Assembly (NCBI GenBank): GCA_002171675.1
Contig: NHDX01000008.1
Coordinates: 4,862-21,823 of the forward strand
Source: Chloroflexi bacterium TMED70
GTDB lineage: Bacteria > Chloroflexota > Dehalococcoidia > Lucifugimonadales > Lucifugimonadaceae
Length of the DNA: 16,962 nucleotides
Reading direction: 5' to 3'
The stretch's first letter is position 1. Each line of letters starts with the position of its first letter. Positions 7,775 to 14,942 of this stretch are shown here, piece after piece. A program made the translations under genes and the position numbers. A model generated the notes under the pieces. That model was not told the DNA's origin and did not search any database. It worked only from the letters and a program-made list of their open reading frames with translations.

Positions 7775-9069
7775 GGCTTTACCATAGATCCATCAGCTCT
7801 TCTGACTGTGTCCCAAGCTCCACCGTATTCTCTTTCCTTAAATGGGAATTTTTTAGCTAATTTTTCGTCAATATCAATACCCAGACCAGGTTTATCATTA
7901 GACCACATCATCCCTTGTTTTACTACAGGACAACCTGGAAAAACCTCTTTAGTATTTTCTCCAAAAATTGAATATTCTTGTATTCCAAAGTTATAACAAC
8001 TTAGGTCCAATGCTAAATTTGCTGCATGCCCTATCGGTGAAGTATCTCCAGGGCCATGCCAAGCTGTTCTTACTCCAAATATCTCTCCCATTGCAGCGAT
8101 TTTTTTTGCCGGAGTTAACCCTCCTATATCTGATATATGAATCCTTATAAAATCAATTAATCTATTCTTAATCATTGGTACTATTTCATGAGGTGAGCTG
8201 TAAAGTTCTCCCATAGCTATTGGAGTGGAACTTTGAGCTCTGACCATATTAAAGTATTCATTATCTTCAGGGCTAAATAAATCTTCCAAAAAGAAGAGTT
8301 GATATTTTTCAACTTCTTTTGCAAACCATACCCCCAATATTGGTGGAATTCTTTCATGAACATCATGTAGGATTTCTATTCCGTATCCAAACCTGTCTCT
8401 TATATATTCAAATAAGGATAAAGCTGACCTAAGGTAAGGTTTTGGTTCAAATACTCCACCAGGGTGAGCATATAACTTTCCATCGCTATAATCTTTTAAT
8501 CTCTTTGTAACTGGAATGGGACCTAATGTAGGATCATTATTTGTTAAGGTTTTATCACCAGCTTTAGCTGATTTATTACCGTAAGTTGAGTAACCAGGTG
8601 TTGAAACTTGAACTCTTATATGATGGAATCCTTGTTCAATAAATGCTTGCATTTTATCACCAACTTCTTCATTTGAATCACCTGAAGAATGAACATAAAC
8701 AGCTGCAGCTTCTCTGGTTTTTCCTCCAAAAAGATCATACAAAGGCATATCTGCCATCTTTCCTTTTATATCCCATAATGCTTGATCAACTCCTGATAGA
8801 GCATTATTTAATACAGGGCCATTTCTCCAGTACGAAGAAACATAAGATGATTGCCAAATATCTTCAATGTTATTCACTTCTTTTCCAATCAAAAAAGGCT
8901 TCAAATAATCTTCAATAGCATATTTCACAGGATTTGGCCTTTGTGTAAAGGTTGCGCATCCAACACCATATAAACCATCCTGATCTGTTAATATCTTGAC
9001 AATAATTAGCCTTATATTATCTGGTTCTGTAAATATAACTTTTATATCTTTTATTTTTGGGCTTTTCAT
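7771..9069 (-). CDS. Enolase-superfamily dehydratase, RspA/mannonate dehydratase-like
   Basis: Members of this subgroup dehydrate aldonic acids, typically D-mannonate or D-gluconate, to 2-keto-3-deoxygluconate. The N-terminal capping domain (about 1-120) has 'GCATFTQRP', 'YWRNGPVLNNALSGVD' and 'ALWDIKGK', close to RspA/ManD. In the barrel, the metal ligands D236, E262 ('FLEDLF') and E288 ('MGELYS') are each offset by 26 from the ManD residues as I recall them (D210, E236, E262). The acid/base His of the D-x-H pair is H238, and H338 lies in 'WHGPGD'. R152 in 'IRVQ' also fits. The family includes members with high, low or no mannonate activity, so the substrate is not certain. It is the last gene of a four-gene minus-strand run; AAGGAA precedes the ATG, and the FKBP gene ends 9 nt upstream. 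Length (432) is slightly above the usual 400-420. Confidence 0.88.
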   Translation of the reverse strand: MKSPKIKDIKVIFTEPDNIRLIIVKILTDQDGLYGVGCATFTQRPNPVKYAIEDYLKPFLIGKEVNNIEDIWQSSYVSSYWRNGPVLNNALSGVDQALWDIKGKMADMPLYDLFGGKTREAAAVYVHSSGDSNEEVGDKMQAFIEQGFHHIRVQVSTPGYSTYGNKSAKAGDKTLTNNDPTLGPIPVTKRLKDYSDGKLYAHPGGVFEPKPYLRSALSLFEYIRDRFGYGIEILHDVHERIPPILGVWFAKEVEKYQLFFLEDLFSPEDNEYFNMVRAQSSTPIAMGELYSSPHEIVPMIKNRLIDFIRIHISDIGGLTPAKKIAAMGEIFGVRTAWHGPGDTSPIGHAANLALDLSCYNFGIQEYSIFGENTKEVFPGCPVVKQGMMWSNDKPGLGIDIDEKLAKKFPFKEREYGGAWDTVRRADGSMVKP

Positions 9070-9078
9070 AAAATTCCT

Positions 9079-9645
9079 TTATTTTGAGGTACTTTCTTCT
9101 TTTTCCTGAGCTTCTATATAACTTTCTAAAGTTTGAATATCACTAAGTTCAACGTAAAAGAACAACGTGCTATTTCCGGGAATTCTTGGAGGTGCTCCTT
9201 GAATACCATATCCTAATTCAGGGGGAATCTTAATCAAAATTTTTCCACCCTTACCAACTTTGCCAAGTCCTATTTGCCAACCTTGAATTACTCTTCCTAG
9301 AGGGAAAACAGATTCAGCATTTCTGGTATACGATGAATCAAAAACACATCCGTTTTCAAGCCAGCCGGTATATCTGGCTGTTACCAAGTAATCTAAGTCA
9401 GGTTTTTCTTCACTTCCTTCCTCAAATACGAAGTACTCAATTCCAGTGTCATCTAAAGTTAATGGATTGGAGTTTAGAGTTTCTAATTGAGGGTATGATT
9501 CTACGTAATACTGGTTCTGGCAGTACATATCTGAAGGAGTAGGTTCAATTATAGGTATAGATACATTGTTAGAAGGATTTGCGCCTCCTCCTCTGCATCC
9601 AAAAGCTAATATCAAAACTATTAGAATTAAAAAATTTCGCTTCAA
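9079..9645 (-). CDS. FKBP-type peptidyl-prolyl isomerase, predicted lipoprotein
   Basis: Residues 1-16 form a lipoprotein signal peptide (MKR followed by a hydrophobic core) ending in 'LAFGC', with C17 as the predicted lipidated residue; the box is slightly non-standard, with Ala at -3 and Phe at -2. After a Pro/Asn-rich linker, residues about 85-172 are an FKBP domain with the FKBP12-type pocket positions: Y92, F102-D103, V119-I120, W123, Y146 in 'ELGYG' and F163. It should catalyse prolyl isomerisation, and assist folding, on the outer face of the membrane. The acidic tail (EAQEKEES) is short. Translation starts at TTG. The Shine-Dalgarno GGAG is encoded in the last codons of the upstream aldolase gene, only 2 nt separate the genes, and coupling is likely. 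An exported folding factor between two cytoplasmic sugar-acid enzymes is unexpected. Confidence 0.9.
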   Translation of the reverse strand: MKRNFLILIVLILAFGCRGGGANPSNNVSIPIIEPTPSDMYCQNQYYVESYPQLETLNSNPLTLDDTGIEYFVFEEGSEEKPDLDYLVTARYTGWLENGCVFDSSYTRNAESVFPLGRVIQGWQIGLGKVGKGGKILIKIPPELGYGIQGAPPRIPGNSTLFFYVELSDIQTLESYIEAQEKEESTSK

Positions 9646-9647
9646 AA

Positions 9648-10409
9648 TTAACTTTCTCCAGCATCTACAAATTGCTTAGCTCCATTTGCCATCCATTCTC
9701 CTGTTCCAGCAAAAAAGAATTTTACTCCCATTTTAGAAAATTTATTTGTATTACTTAAGTTACACATAGTTCCAGCTGTTTTTCCTGAATCAATTATTTT
9801 ATTTAAAGCACCGTCAATGGTATTTATAACTTCTTTATTTTGTAAATCATTAATATATCCCATTGATTGAGCTAAATCACTAGGAGCTACAAAAAACACA
9901 TCAATATTATCTACTTCTAGAATTGAATCAAGATTTTGAACAGCAACAATATCCTCAATTAAGACAATTAGTAAACTTAAGTCATTAGCTACTTCAAAAA
10001 AATTTGGAACTCCAAATCCTTGTCTAGATCCATACATTCCTCTTTGACCAATAGGTGCAAATTTACCTCCTGAAACAACATTTTCAGCCTCTTCTTTAGT
10101 ATTTACATGTGGAACTACAATCCCTTGAGCACCTAAGTCTAAAGTTCTATATATTTGTCCCTGAGAATTTTCATTTATCCTAACTATTGAAGTTAATCCC
10201 CAAAGATCACAAGCTCTTGTTAAATCTCCAACGTTATTAGGCCCTACTAATCCATGCTCTCCTTCAAGCCAAATACCATCAATTCCAGCTTCTATAGCGG
10301 AATGTCCAAATGCATCTATATCTGTTGCATGTGAATTCCCTGAGGCAACATAAGCTCTTTGTCCACTTTGTAACTTTTCTTTTACTTTATTTTTTCTAGG
10401 CATTTCCAT
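9648..10409 (-). CDS. HpcH/HpaI aldolase family protein (2-keto-3-deoxy acid aldolase-like)
   Basis: Class II metal-dependent aldolases of this family cleave 2-keto-3-deoxy acids or 4-hydroxy-2-oxo acids to pyruvate (or oxaloacetate) and an aldehyde. From the ATG at 10409 the protein has 253 residues. Expected catalytic positions are present: H52 in 'EGEHG' (base), R77 in 'IVRINE' (binds the pyruvate carboxylate or carbonyl), and metal ligands E152 ('LIED') and D178 ('APSDLAQSMG'). The block 'GAQGIVVPHVNTKEEA' is also typical. The open frame begins at a TTG at 10421, but GGAG lies six bases before the ATG at 10409, so that start was chosen. The gene lies between the enolase-superfamily gene upstream and the FKBP gene downstream. 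Its adjacency to two dehydratases producing 2-keto-3-deoxy acids suggests it consumes their product. The exact aldehyde product is unknown. Confidence 0.88.
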   Translation of the reverse strand: MEMPRKNKVKEKLQSGQRAYVASGNSHATDIDAFGHSAIEAGIDGIWLEGEHGLVGPNNVGDLTRACDLWGLTSIVRINENSQGQIYRTLDLGAQGIVVPHVNTKEEAENVVSGGKFAPIGQRGMYGSRQGFGVPNFFEVANDLSLLIVLIEDIVAVQNLDSILEVDNIDVFFVAPSDLAQSMGYINDLQNKEVINTIDGALNKIIDSGKTAGTMCNLSNTNKFSKMGVKFFFAGTGEWMANGAKQFVDAGES

Positions 10410-10415
10410 AATCAT

Positions 10416-10419
10416 CTCC
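10416..10419 (-). promoter_or_regulatory. Shine-Dalgarno GGAG fixing the aldolase start at 10409
   Basis: GGAG on the minus strand is six bases before the ATG at 10409-10407. The upstream TTG of the longest frame overlaps this element and has no ribosome-binding site of its own. Confidence 0.55.
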
Positions 10420-10442
10420 AATTTAACTATTTTTTATTTATT

Positions 10443-11702
10443 TTATTTAGGCAAAGATAAATATCCTGGACCTTTACCTTTTTGCCAAGCGTGTTTTTCA
10501 AAGATACTGGTGTCTATATCTACTCCCCAACCTGGTCCAGTTGGAATATCCACAACTCCATTTTTTATATCTAAAGGACCCCCAATCATTTCATCTTTCC
10601 ATGGGACATCATCAATATCTATTTCCATTATTCTTACGTTTGGAATATTAGCACATAGATTTAAAGAAATCATAGTAGATAGATGAGAATAATAATTATG
10701 AGGAGCTACATTAATTTGATGACTTGCTGCTAGAGATGCAACTTCTTTTGAGTTTATAAATCCTTGCCAAGGTATATCAATCATTGCAACATCCATTGAT
10801 CTTTTATCAAAATAAGGCCTATAGTCAGTTATTCCAAGCAGATTCTCCCCAGAAGTGATTGGAATGTCAGTTGAATCTGTTATTTCTCTTAGCCCATCAG
10901 GTTCATACATATCTATTTCTACCCACATCATATTATATTTTTCTAAACGGTTACAAATTTTCTTTACAGCTTGAGGTTTAAAATTAAAGTTTAGATCAAG
11001 TCCTATTGTGACCTTACCTTGCGAACCTTCTTGTAGGGCACTAATATGATCTTCAATTACATCCAATAATTCATAATTAATGAAAGTTTGTTTATCTGTT
11101 GTATATTCTAATCCTTGATCAGTTGATCCTGCGCCACCACCAAAGCCGCCAAAAAAAACATAAGTTTCTTCAGGTGGATGAGAAAGCGGAGAGTCAGGTC
11201 TGACTATAATATTTGTTTTCAAAGAAGTATAACCTTTGTCTGCAACTTCTTTACCTAAATTTATAACATCTTGTCTTGAATTTAATGGATCCACTCCCAA
11301 TATTTCATAATCTCTTGCTCTTGAAGTTCCACAATGAGACCAGTAAATTTTTTGTTTATCTCTTAACTTTCCTCCAAATAGGTCATAAACAGGGACTCCA
11401 TGATGTTTTCCTTTTATATCCCATAAAGCTAATTCAATTCCTGCAACAGCTTTTGATGCTATGCCACCTTTTGATTGGATAGCCATTCTTTGTAAATCCC
11501 AAAAAAGAGCTTGAATATTTAAGGGGTCTTTTCCTATTAGTAAAGGCTTAAAATCTTCAACTGTTCCGACTATCCCCCAAGGATTTCTTCCATCTGACAT
11601 CTCTCCATAACCAGTTATACCCGAATCAGTTTTAATTTCTGTAAATTGCCAAGGTCTCCACCCAGCATCTACAACATATGTATTTATAGATTCAATTTTC
11701 AT
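10443..11702 (-). CDS. Enolase-superfamily (mandelate racemase/muconate lactonizing type) acid-sugar dehydratase-like protein
   Basis: This 419-residue enzyme has the two-domain enolase architecture. The capping domain contains 'TDSGITGYGE' and 'GIELALWDIKGKHHGVPVYDLFGGK'. The barrel, numbered from the ATG at 11702, has K162-T-N164 at the second strand, metal ligands D236 ('GLDLNF'), E262 ('WVEIDM') and E286 ('TSGEN'), and H335 in 'VAPHNYYSH'. K-x-N recalls galactonate dehydratase, but the D-x-N pair replaces its D-x-H, so the assignment stays at superfamily level; abstraction of an alpha proton and dehydration of a sugar acid is the likely chemistry. Residues about 175-197 form a Gly-rich insertion ('FFGGFGGGAGS'). 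It shares only superfamily-level similarity with the RspA-like gene in the same run. A GAGGGAG ribosome-binding site seven bases before the ATG sets the start, 39 nt inside the longest frame. It is the first gene of the minus-strand run. Confidence 0.85.
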   Translation of the reverse strand: MKIESINTYVVDAGWRPWQFTEIKTDSGITGYGEMSDGRNPWGIVGTVEDFKPLLIGKDPLNIQALFWDLQRMAIQSKGGIASKAVAGIELALWDIKGKHHGVPVYDLFGGKLRDKQKIYWSHCGTSRARDYEILGVDPLNSRQDVINLGKEVADKGYTSLKTNIIVRPDSPLSHPPEETYVFFGGFGGGAGSTDQGLEYTTDKQTFINYELLDVIEDHISALQEGSQGKVTIGLDLNFNFKPQAVKKICNRLEKYNMMWVEIDMYEPDGLREITDSTDIPITSGENLLGITDYRPYFDKRSMDVAMIDIPWQGFINSKEVASLAASHQINVAPHNYYSHLSTMISLNLCANIPNVRIMEIDIDDVPWKDEMIGGPLDIKNGVVDIPTGPGWGVDIDTSIFEKHAWQKGKGPGYLSLPK

Positions 11703-11709
11703 GTCTTTA

Positions 11710-11716
11710 CTCCCTC
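11710..11716 (-). promoter_or_regulatory. Strong Shine-Dalgarno GAGGGAG for the enolase-superfamily gene
   Basis: GAGGGAG on the minus strand sits seven bases before the ATG at 11702-11700, the best ribosome-binding site in the run. It rules against the longer frame beginning at 11741. Confidence 0.7.
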
Positions 11717-11730
11717 TTAGTGATATATGT

Positions 11731-11759
11731 AATATAGACATAAATCAATTTAAAGTAAA
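11731..11759 (-). promoter_or_regulatory. Candidate sigma-70 promoter for the four-gene dehydratase run
   Basis: Read on the minus strand, TTTACT (11759-11754) and TATATT (11736-11731) are separated by exactly 17 nt, matching the -35 and -10 consensus at 4/6 and 5/6 positions. Transcription would start near 11724, giving a leader of about 20 nt that contains the GAGGGAG site. A weaker plus-strand candidate for the divergent formylglycine-generating enzyme gene occupies the same 79 nt region (TTTACT at 11706, TAATAT at 11730, 18 nt spacer). In such AT-rich DNA these matches are only suggestive. Confidence 0.35.
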
Positions 11760-11781
11760 TATCAAAAAAGAAATAAATAAC

Positions 11782-12732
11782 ATGTCAGAAAAAAATTGCT
11801 GTTCACCTAAAAGTGAGAGACAAGAATTAATAGAATTCAATGGATCTCTTAGCAAAAATAACATAAGTGATTTTAAGAATATGAAATTAATTAAATCTGG
11901 TAAATTTTTAATGGGAACAAGTTATGACCTAGGCTTTTTATCTGATGGTGAAGGCCCAGTAAGAGAAATTGAAATAGATGAATTTTATATGGATAAATTT
12001 CCTGTAACAAATTTAGAGTTCGAAAAATTTTGTTTAAGTACAAATTATAAGACCGAAGCTGAAAGCTATGGTTGGTCTTTTGTTTTTTATCAATTAGTTT
12101 CAGAAAAAATAAAAAATGAGGTCAAGGAATCCGTATCTAATGCTCCTTGGTGGTGGAAAATAGATGGAGCAAATTGGCGAAACCCTTATGGGAAAGATTC
12201 TAGTTTAGATGGATTGGAAAATCATCCAGTTGTGCATGTTTCATGGAATGATGCAAATGCATACTCAAACTGGATAGGTAAAGATTTACCTACTGAGGCA
12301 GAATGGGAATACGCTGCGAGAGGAGGTTTGGAGCAAAAACTATATGCATGGGGTGATGATGGTTCAGAAATTTTCAATAGATGTAATATTTGGGATGGAA
12401 ATTTTCCTAATGAAAATACATTAGATGATGGATGGCTAGGCACTTCTCCTGTAGACTTTTTTAAACCAAATAATTTTGAGATTTATGACACATCAGGTAA
12501 TGTTTGGGAATGGTGCAGTGATTGGTTTTCTTCTTCTTATCACTCTAATGATAGAAAAGAAACTAGGTTAAATCCTTCAGGGCCAAAATTTGGTACGAGT
12601 AAGGTTATGAAAGGTGGATCATATTTGTGTAATGATTCATACTGTAATAGATATAGGGTTGCGGCTAGAACCGAAAATACTCCTGATTCCTCAACAGGTA
12701 ATTTAGGATTTAGATTGATTTATAGGAAATAG
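11782..12732 (+). CDS. Formylglycine-generating enzyme (SUMF1/FGE type), sulfatase-activating
   Basis: FGE oxidises a Cys in the CxPxR motif of type I sulfatases to C-alpha-formylglycine, using O2 and Cu(I). The 316-residue protein has the C-type-lectin-like FGE fold: 'IKSGKFLMGT', 'GEGPVREIEIDEFYMDKFPVTN', 'HPVVHVSWNDANAYSNWIGKDLPTEAEWEYAARGG' as successive blocks, then 'DTSGNVWEWCSDW'. Near the end, 'GGSYLCNDSYCNRYRVAAR' supplies both Cu-binding cysteines (C283 and C288), followed by 'TPDSSTGNLGFR'. These features separate genuine FGE from the many SUMF1-fold proteins lacking the Cys pair. There is no signal peptide, so it acts in the cytoplasm. The longest frame starts at 11701, but its first 27 residues do not resemble the family, and that ATG overlaps the divergent gene's start codon; the ATG at 11782 (MSEKNCCSPK) is preferred, though its ribosome-binding site is weak. 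No sulfatase gene is in the window. The dehydrogenase pair follows after 19 nt. Confidence 0.9.
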   Translation: MSEKNCCSPKSERQELIEFNGSLSKNNISDFKNMKLIKSGKFLMGTSYDLGFLSDGEGPVREIEIDEFYMDKFPVTNLEFEKFCLSTNYKTEAESYGWSFVFYQLVSEKIKNEVKESVSNAPWWWKIDGANWRNPYGKDSSLDGLENHPVVHVSWNDANAYSNWIGKDLPTEAEWEYAARGGLEQKLYAWGDDGSEIFNRCNIWDGNFPNENTLDDGWLGTSPVDFFKPNNFEIYDTSGNVWEWCSDWFSSSYHSNDRKETRLNPSGPKFGTSKVMKGGSYLCNDSYCNRYRVAARTENTPDSSTGNLGFRLIYRK

Positions 12733-12738
12733 TATAAA

Positions 12739-12744
12739 AGGAGA
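12739..12744 (+). promoter_or_regulatory. Shine-Dalgarno AGGAGA for the first Ldh-type gene
   Basis: AGGAGA lies seven bases before the ATG at 12752, within the 19 nt gap after the FGE stop codon, consistent with co-transcription and independent re-initiation. Confidence 0.65.
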
Positions 12745-12751
12745 GAATAAG

Positions 12752-13855
12752 ATGTTAGATAGATTTAAAGTTCCAGATGAAGATAAGATTTATGTTCCAG
12801 TTGATAAGATAACTGAAGTTACCCAAAACATATTAAAAGCATCTGGTGTTAGTGAGGAAGGAGCTAAAAACTCTACTTCTGTTCTTATAGGTAATGACCT
12901 TAGAGGAGTTGAAACTCATGGAGTATCAAACGGATTAAGGCTATATGTTGAAAATTATGCTTCTGGAAACTATAACTCAAAACCAAATATAAAAATTGTT
13001 AGAGAATCTGCAACTACAGCAAATATAGATGGAGATGGAGGCTTAGGAGCTGAAATAGGTCCAATAGCTATGGAAATGGCAATAGAAAAAGCTGAAAAGT
13101 ATGGAATGGGAGCTGTTGTAGTTAGTAATACTGGTCATTTAGCTGGCTGTGGGTACTATCCACTTCAAGCTGTTGAAAAAGATATGATAGGGCAAGCGAT
13201 GACCTCAGGCGGAGCGGGATTAACTGTACCTACATGGGGATCTGAACCAATATTAGGAACGAATCCAGTAGCATGGGCAGCTCCAACAAAAGAAATGCCT
13301 CCTTTTTTATTTGATATTGCAACAACTCAAATAGCATCAAACAAAATAGGCTTAGCAAGAAGAACTGGTGCAAAACTTCTTCCTGGATGGATAACAGATA
13401 AAAATGGGGATCCTATTTTAGATGAAGTCGAAGCTCCCGAGAGACATGGAAGACATGGGGAATCAAATTACCATTTACTTCCTTTTGGAGGGACAAGAGA
13501 AAATGGTTCTCATAAAGGTTTTGGGCTTGGAATGGTAGTTGAAATTATGACTAATGAATTATCTGGGATGGGGCCAGCACCTTTATTAAAACATGAAGGA
13601 TCAGATTTTTTTGCAGCTTATTCAATAGATGCTTTTACTGATACCAATAAATTTAAAGAAGATATGGATGAACTCCTAAAAAGAATTGTAGAATCCAAAC
13701 CTGCTTCTGGTTATGAAAGAGTTGTTTATGCAGGATTTTTAGAAAGTGAAGAATACTTAAAGAGATCTGAAGAGGGAATACCTTATCATAAGGAAGTTAT
13801 AGAATGGTTTGAAAATCATTGTAATGAAATCGGTATTGATTGTGAGTTAAGATAA
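12752..13855 (+). CDS. Ldh family (malate/L-lactate/ureidoglycolate-type) NAD(P)-dependent oxidoreductase, copy 1
   Basis: This family, distinct from classical Rossmann-fold lactate and malate dehydrogenases, reduces 2-oxo acids or oxidises 2-hydroxy acids with NAD(P)(H). Known members act on malate, sulfolactate, 2,3-diketogulonate, ureidoglycolate and imino acids. In this 367-residue copy, 'LRGVETHGVSNGLRLY' (50-65, with H56), 'NTGHLAGCGYYPLQA' (126-140), 'GTNPVAWAAP' (169-178), 'FDIATTQIASNKI' (187-199) and 'ENGSHKGFGLGMVVEIM' (250-266) are the conserved family blocks. It is about 70% identical, by eye, to the next gene, with a six-residue excess around 231-239 (RHGRHGESN). It is probably cytoplasmic. 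Its TAA stop shares a base with the next start (TAATG). The substrate is not evident; 2-oxo acids from the neighbouring dehydratase and aldolase pathway are a reasonable guess. Confidence 0.88.
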   Translation: MLDRFKVPDEDKIYVPVDKITEVTQNILKASGVSEEGAKNSTSVLIGNDLRGVETHGVSNGLRLYVENYASGNYNSKPNIKIVRESATTANIDGDGGLGAEIGPIAMEMAIEKAEKYGMGAVVVSNTGHLAGCGYYPLQAVEKDMIGQAMTSGGAGLTVPTWGSEPILGTNPVAWAAPTKEMPPFLFDIATTQIASNKIGLARRTGAKLLPGWITDKNGDPILDEVEAPERHGRHGESNYHLLPFGGTRENGSHKGFGLGMVVEIMTNELSGMGPAPLLKHEGSDFFAAYSIDAFTDTNKFKEDMDELLKRIVESKPASGYERVVYAGFLESEEYLKRSEEGIPYHKEVIEWFENHCNEIGIDCELR

Positions 13856-14940
13856 TGCTAGAAAGATTTAAGGTCCCTGATAAGGATAAAATTTTTATTT
13901 CTGAAACTGAAATATATGAACTGACAAAAAGAGTTTTAATGGCTTCTGGGGTTTCTGAAAAAGGTGCAGATAATACAGCATCTGTTCTTATAGGAAACGA
14001 TATGAGAGGAGTTGAAAGTCATGGAATATCAAACGGCTTAAGGCTATATCTAAACAGATATGATTCAGGGGAAAATAATCCTACTCCTAATATTAAAATA
14101 GTTAAAGAATCACCCACTACTGCAAAAATTGATGGAGATGGTGCATTGGGTACAGAAACAGGACCAATAGCTATGGAAATGGCAATAGAAAAAGCAAAAA
14201 AATATGGAATGGGATCAGTGTCTGTTTTTAATACTGGTCACTTAGCAGGATGTGGATATTATCCATTACAAGCTGTTAATGAAGATATGATTGGTCATTG
14301 CTTTACAGGTAGCCCTGCAAAACAAACACTTCCAACTTGGGGATCTGAACCTATTTTAGGAACAAATCCTGTAGCTTGGGCTGCTCCTGCAGATGAAATG
14401 CCCCCTTTTCTTTTTGATATTGCAACTTCGCAAGTTGCTGGTAATAAGATAGAACTTACCAGAAGAACAGGTGCAAAATTATTACCTTCTTGGATTGCTG
14501 ATGAAGACGGAGAGCCGATTATGGAAGAAATTGAAACTCCAGATAAAGGTCAATATCATTTATTACCTTTTGGAGGGACAAGAGAAAACGGTTCACATAA
14601 AGGATTTGGCTTAGGATTTGTAGGAGAAATGATGACAAACATATTATCTGGTGCAGGACCAGCTATATTTAACGATCATCAAGGATCAGATTTTTTTGTT
14701 GCATATTCTATTGATGCATTTACTGATGTAGGAAAGTTTAAGACTGATATGGATGCGCTGTTAAGAAGAATTATAGAATCTAAACCAGCTACTGGATATG
14801 AAAGAGTTGTATATGCTGGATATTTAGAAAACGAAGAATACGTCAAAAGATCCAAAGATGGGATTCCATATCATATTGAAGTTGTAGAATGGTTTGAAGA
14901 TTATTGTAAAAAAAATAAAATAGATTGTGATCTAAGGTAG
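13855..14940 (+). CDS. Ldh family NAD(P)-dependent oxidoreductase, copy 2 (tandem paralogue)
   Basis: This is a 361-residue tandem paralogue of the preceding gene, alignable over its full length and starting MLERFKVPDKDKI against MLDRFKVPDEDKI. All family blocks are kept: 'MRGVESHGISNGLRLY', 'NTGHLAGCGYYPLQA', 'GTNPVAWAAP', 'FDIATSQVAGNKI' and 'ENGSHKGFGLG'. Differences concentrate around 148-159 ('HCFTGSPAKQTL' against 'QAMTSGGAGLTV') and in the loop after residue 230, where this copy is six residues shorter; such loops could change substrate choice. The ATG overlaps the upstream stop by one base, and no strong ribosome-binding site is seen, so translation is probably coupled. Nucleotide divergence at many silent positions shows an old duplication rather than an assembly artefact. 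The stop at 14938-14940 is 2 nt from the stop of the convergent gene. Confidence 0.88.
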   Translation: MLERFKVPDKDKIFISETEIYELTKRVLMASGVSEKGADNTASVLIGNDMRGVESHGISNGLRLYLNRYDSGENNPTPNIKIVKESPTTAKIDGDGALGTETGPIAMEMAIEKAKKYGMGSVSVFNTGHLAGCGYYPLQAVNEDMIGHCFTGSPAKQTLPTWGSEPILGTNPVAWAAPADEMPPFLFDIATSQVAGNKIELTRRTGAKLLPSWIADEDGEPIMEEIETPDKGQYHLLPFGGTRENGSHKGFGLGFVGEMMTNILSGAGPAIFNDHQGSDFFVAYSIDAFTDVGKFKTDMDALLRRIIESKPATGYERVVYAGYLENEEYVKRSKDGIPYHIEVVEWFEDYCKKNKIDCDLR

Positions 14941-14942
14941 TC

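Noticed and set aside
8643..8918. Open frame of 91 codons on the plus strand inside the RspA-like gene
   Set aside because: It is opposite a well-conserved dehydratase capping domain, and its His/Leu/Gln-rich composition is typical of a reverse-frame artefact. The frames at 5592-5852, 11276-11482, 12222-12443 and 15172-15420 were rejected on the same grounds.
11703..11741. N-terminal 13-residue extension of the enolase-superfamily gene from the start at 11741
   Set aside because: The strong GAGGGAG site lies inside the extension and directs initiation to the ATG at 11702, which also matches the family N-terminus (MKIESINTYVV).
11701..11781. N-terminal 27-residue extension of the formylglycine-generating enzyme from the ATG at 11701
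   Set aside because: There is no ribosome-binding site, the ATG is on top of the divergent gene's start codon, and the extension has no family-like or signal-peptide character.
12752..14940. Tandem Ldh genes as an assembly or recombination artefact
   Set aside because: The copies differ at many silent and replacement positions and by a six-residue indel, so this is a real, old duplication.
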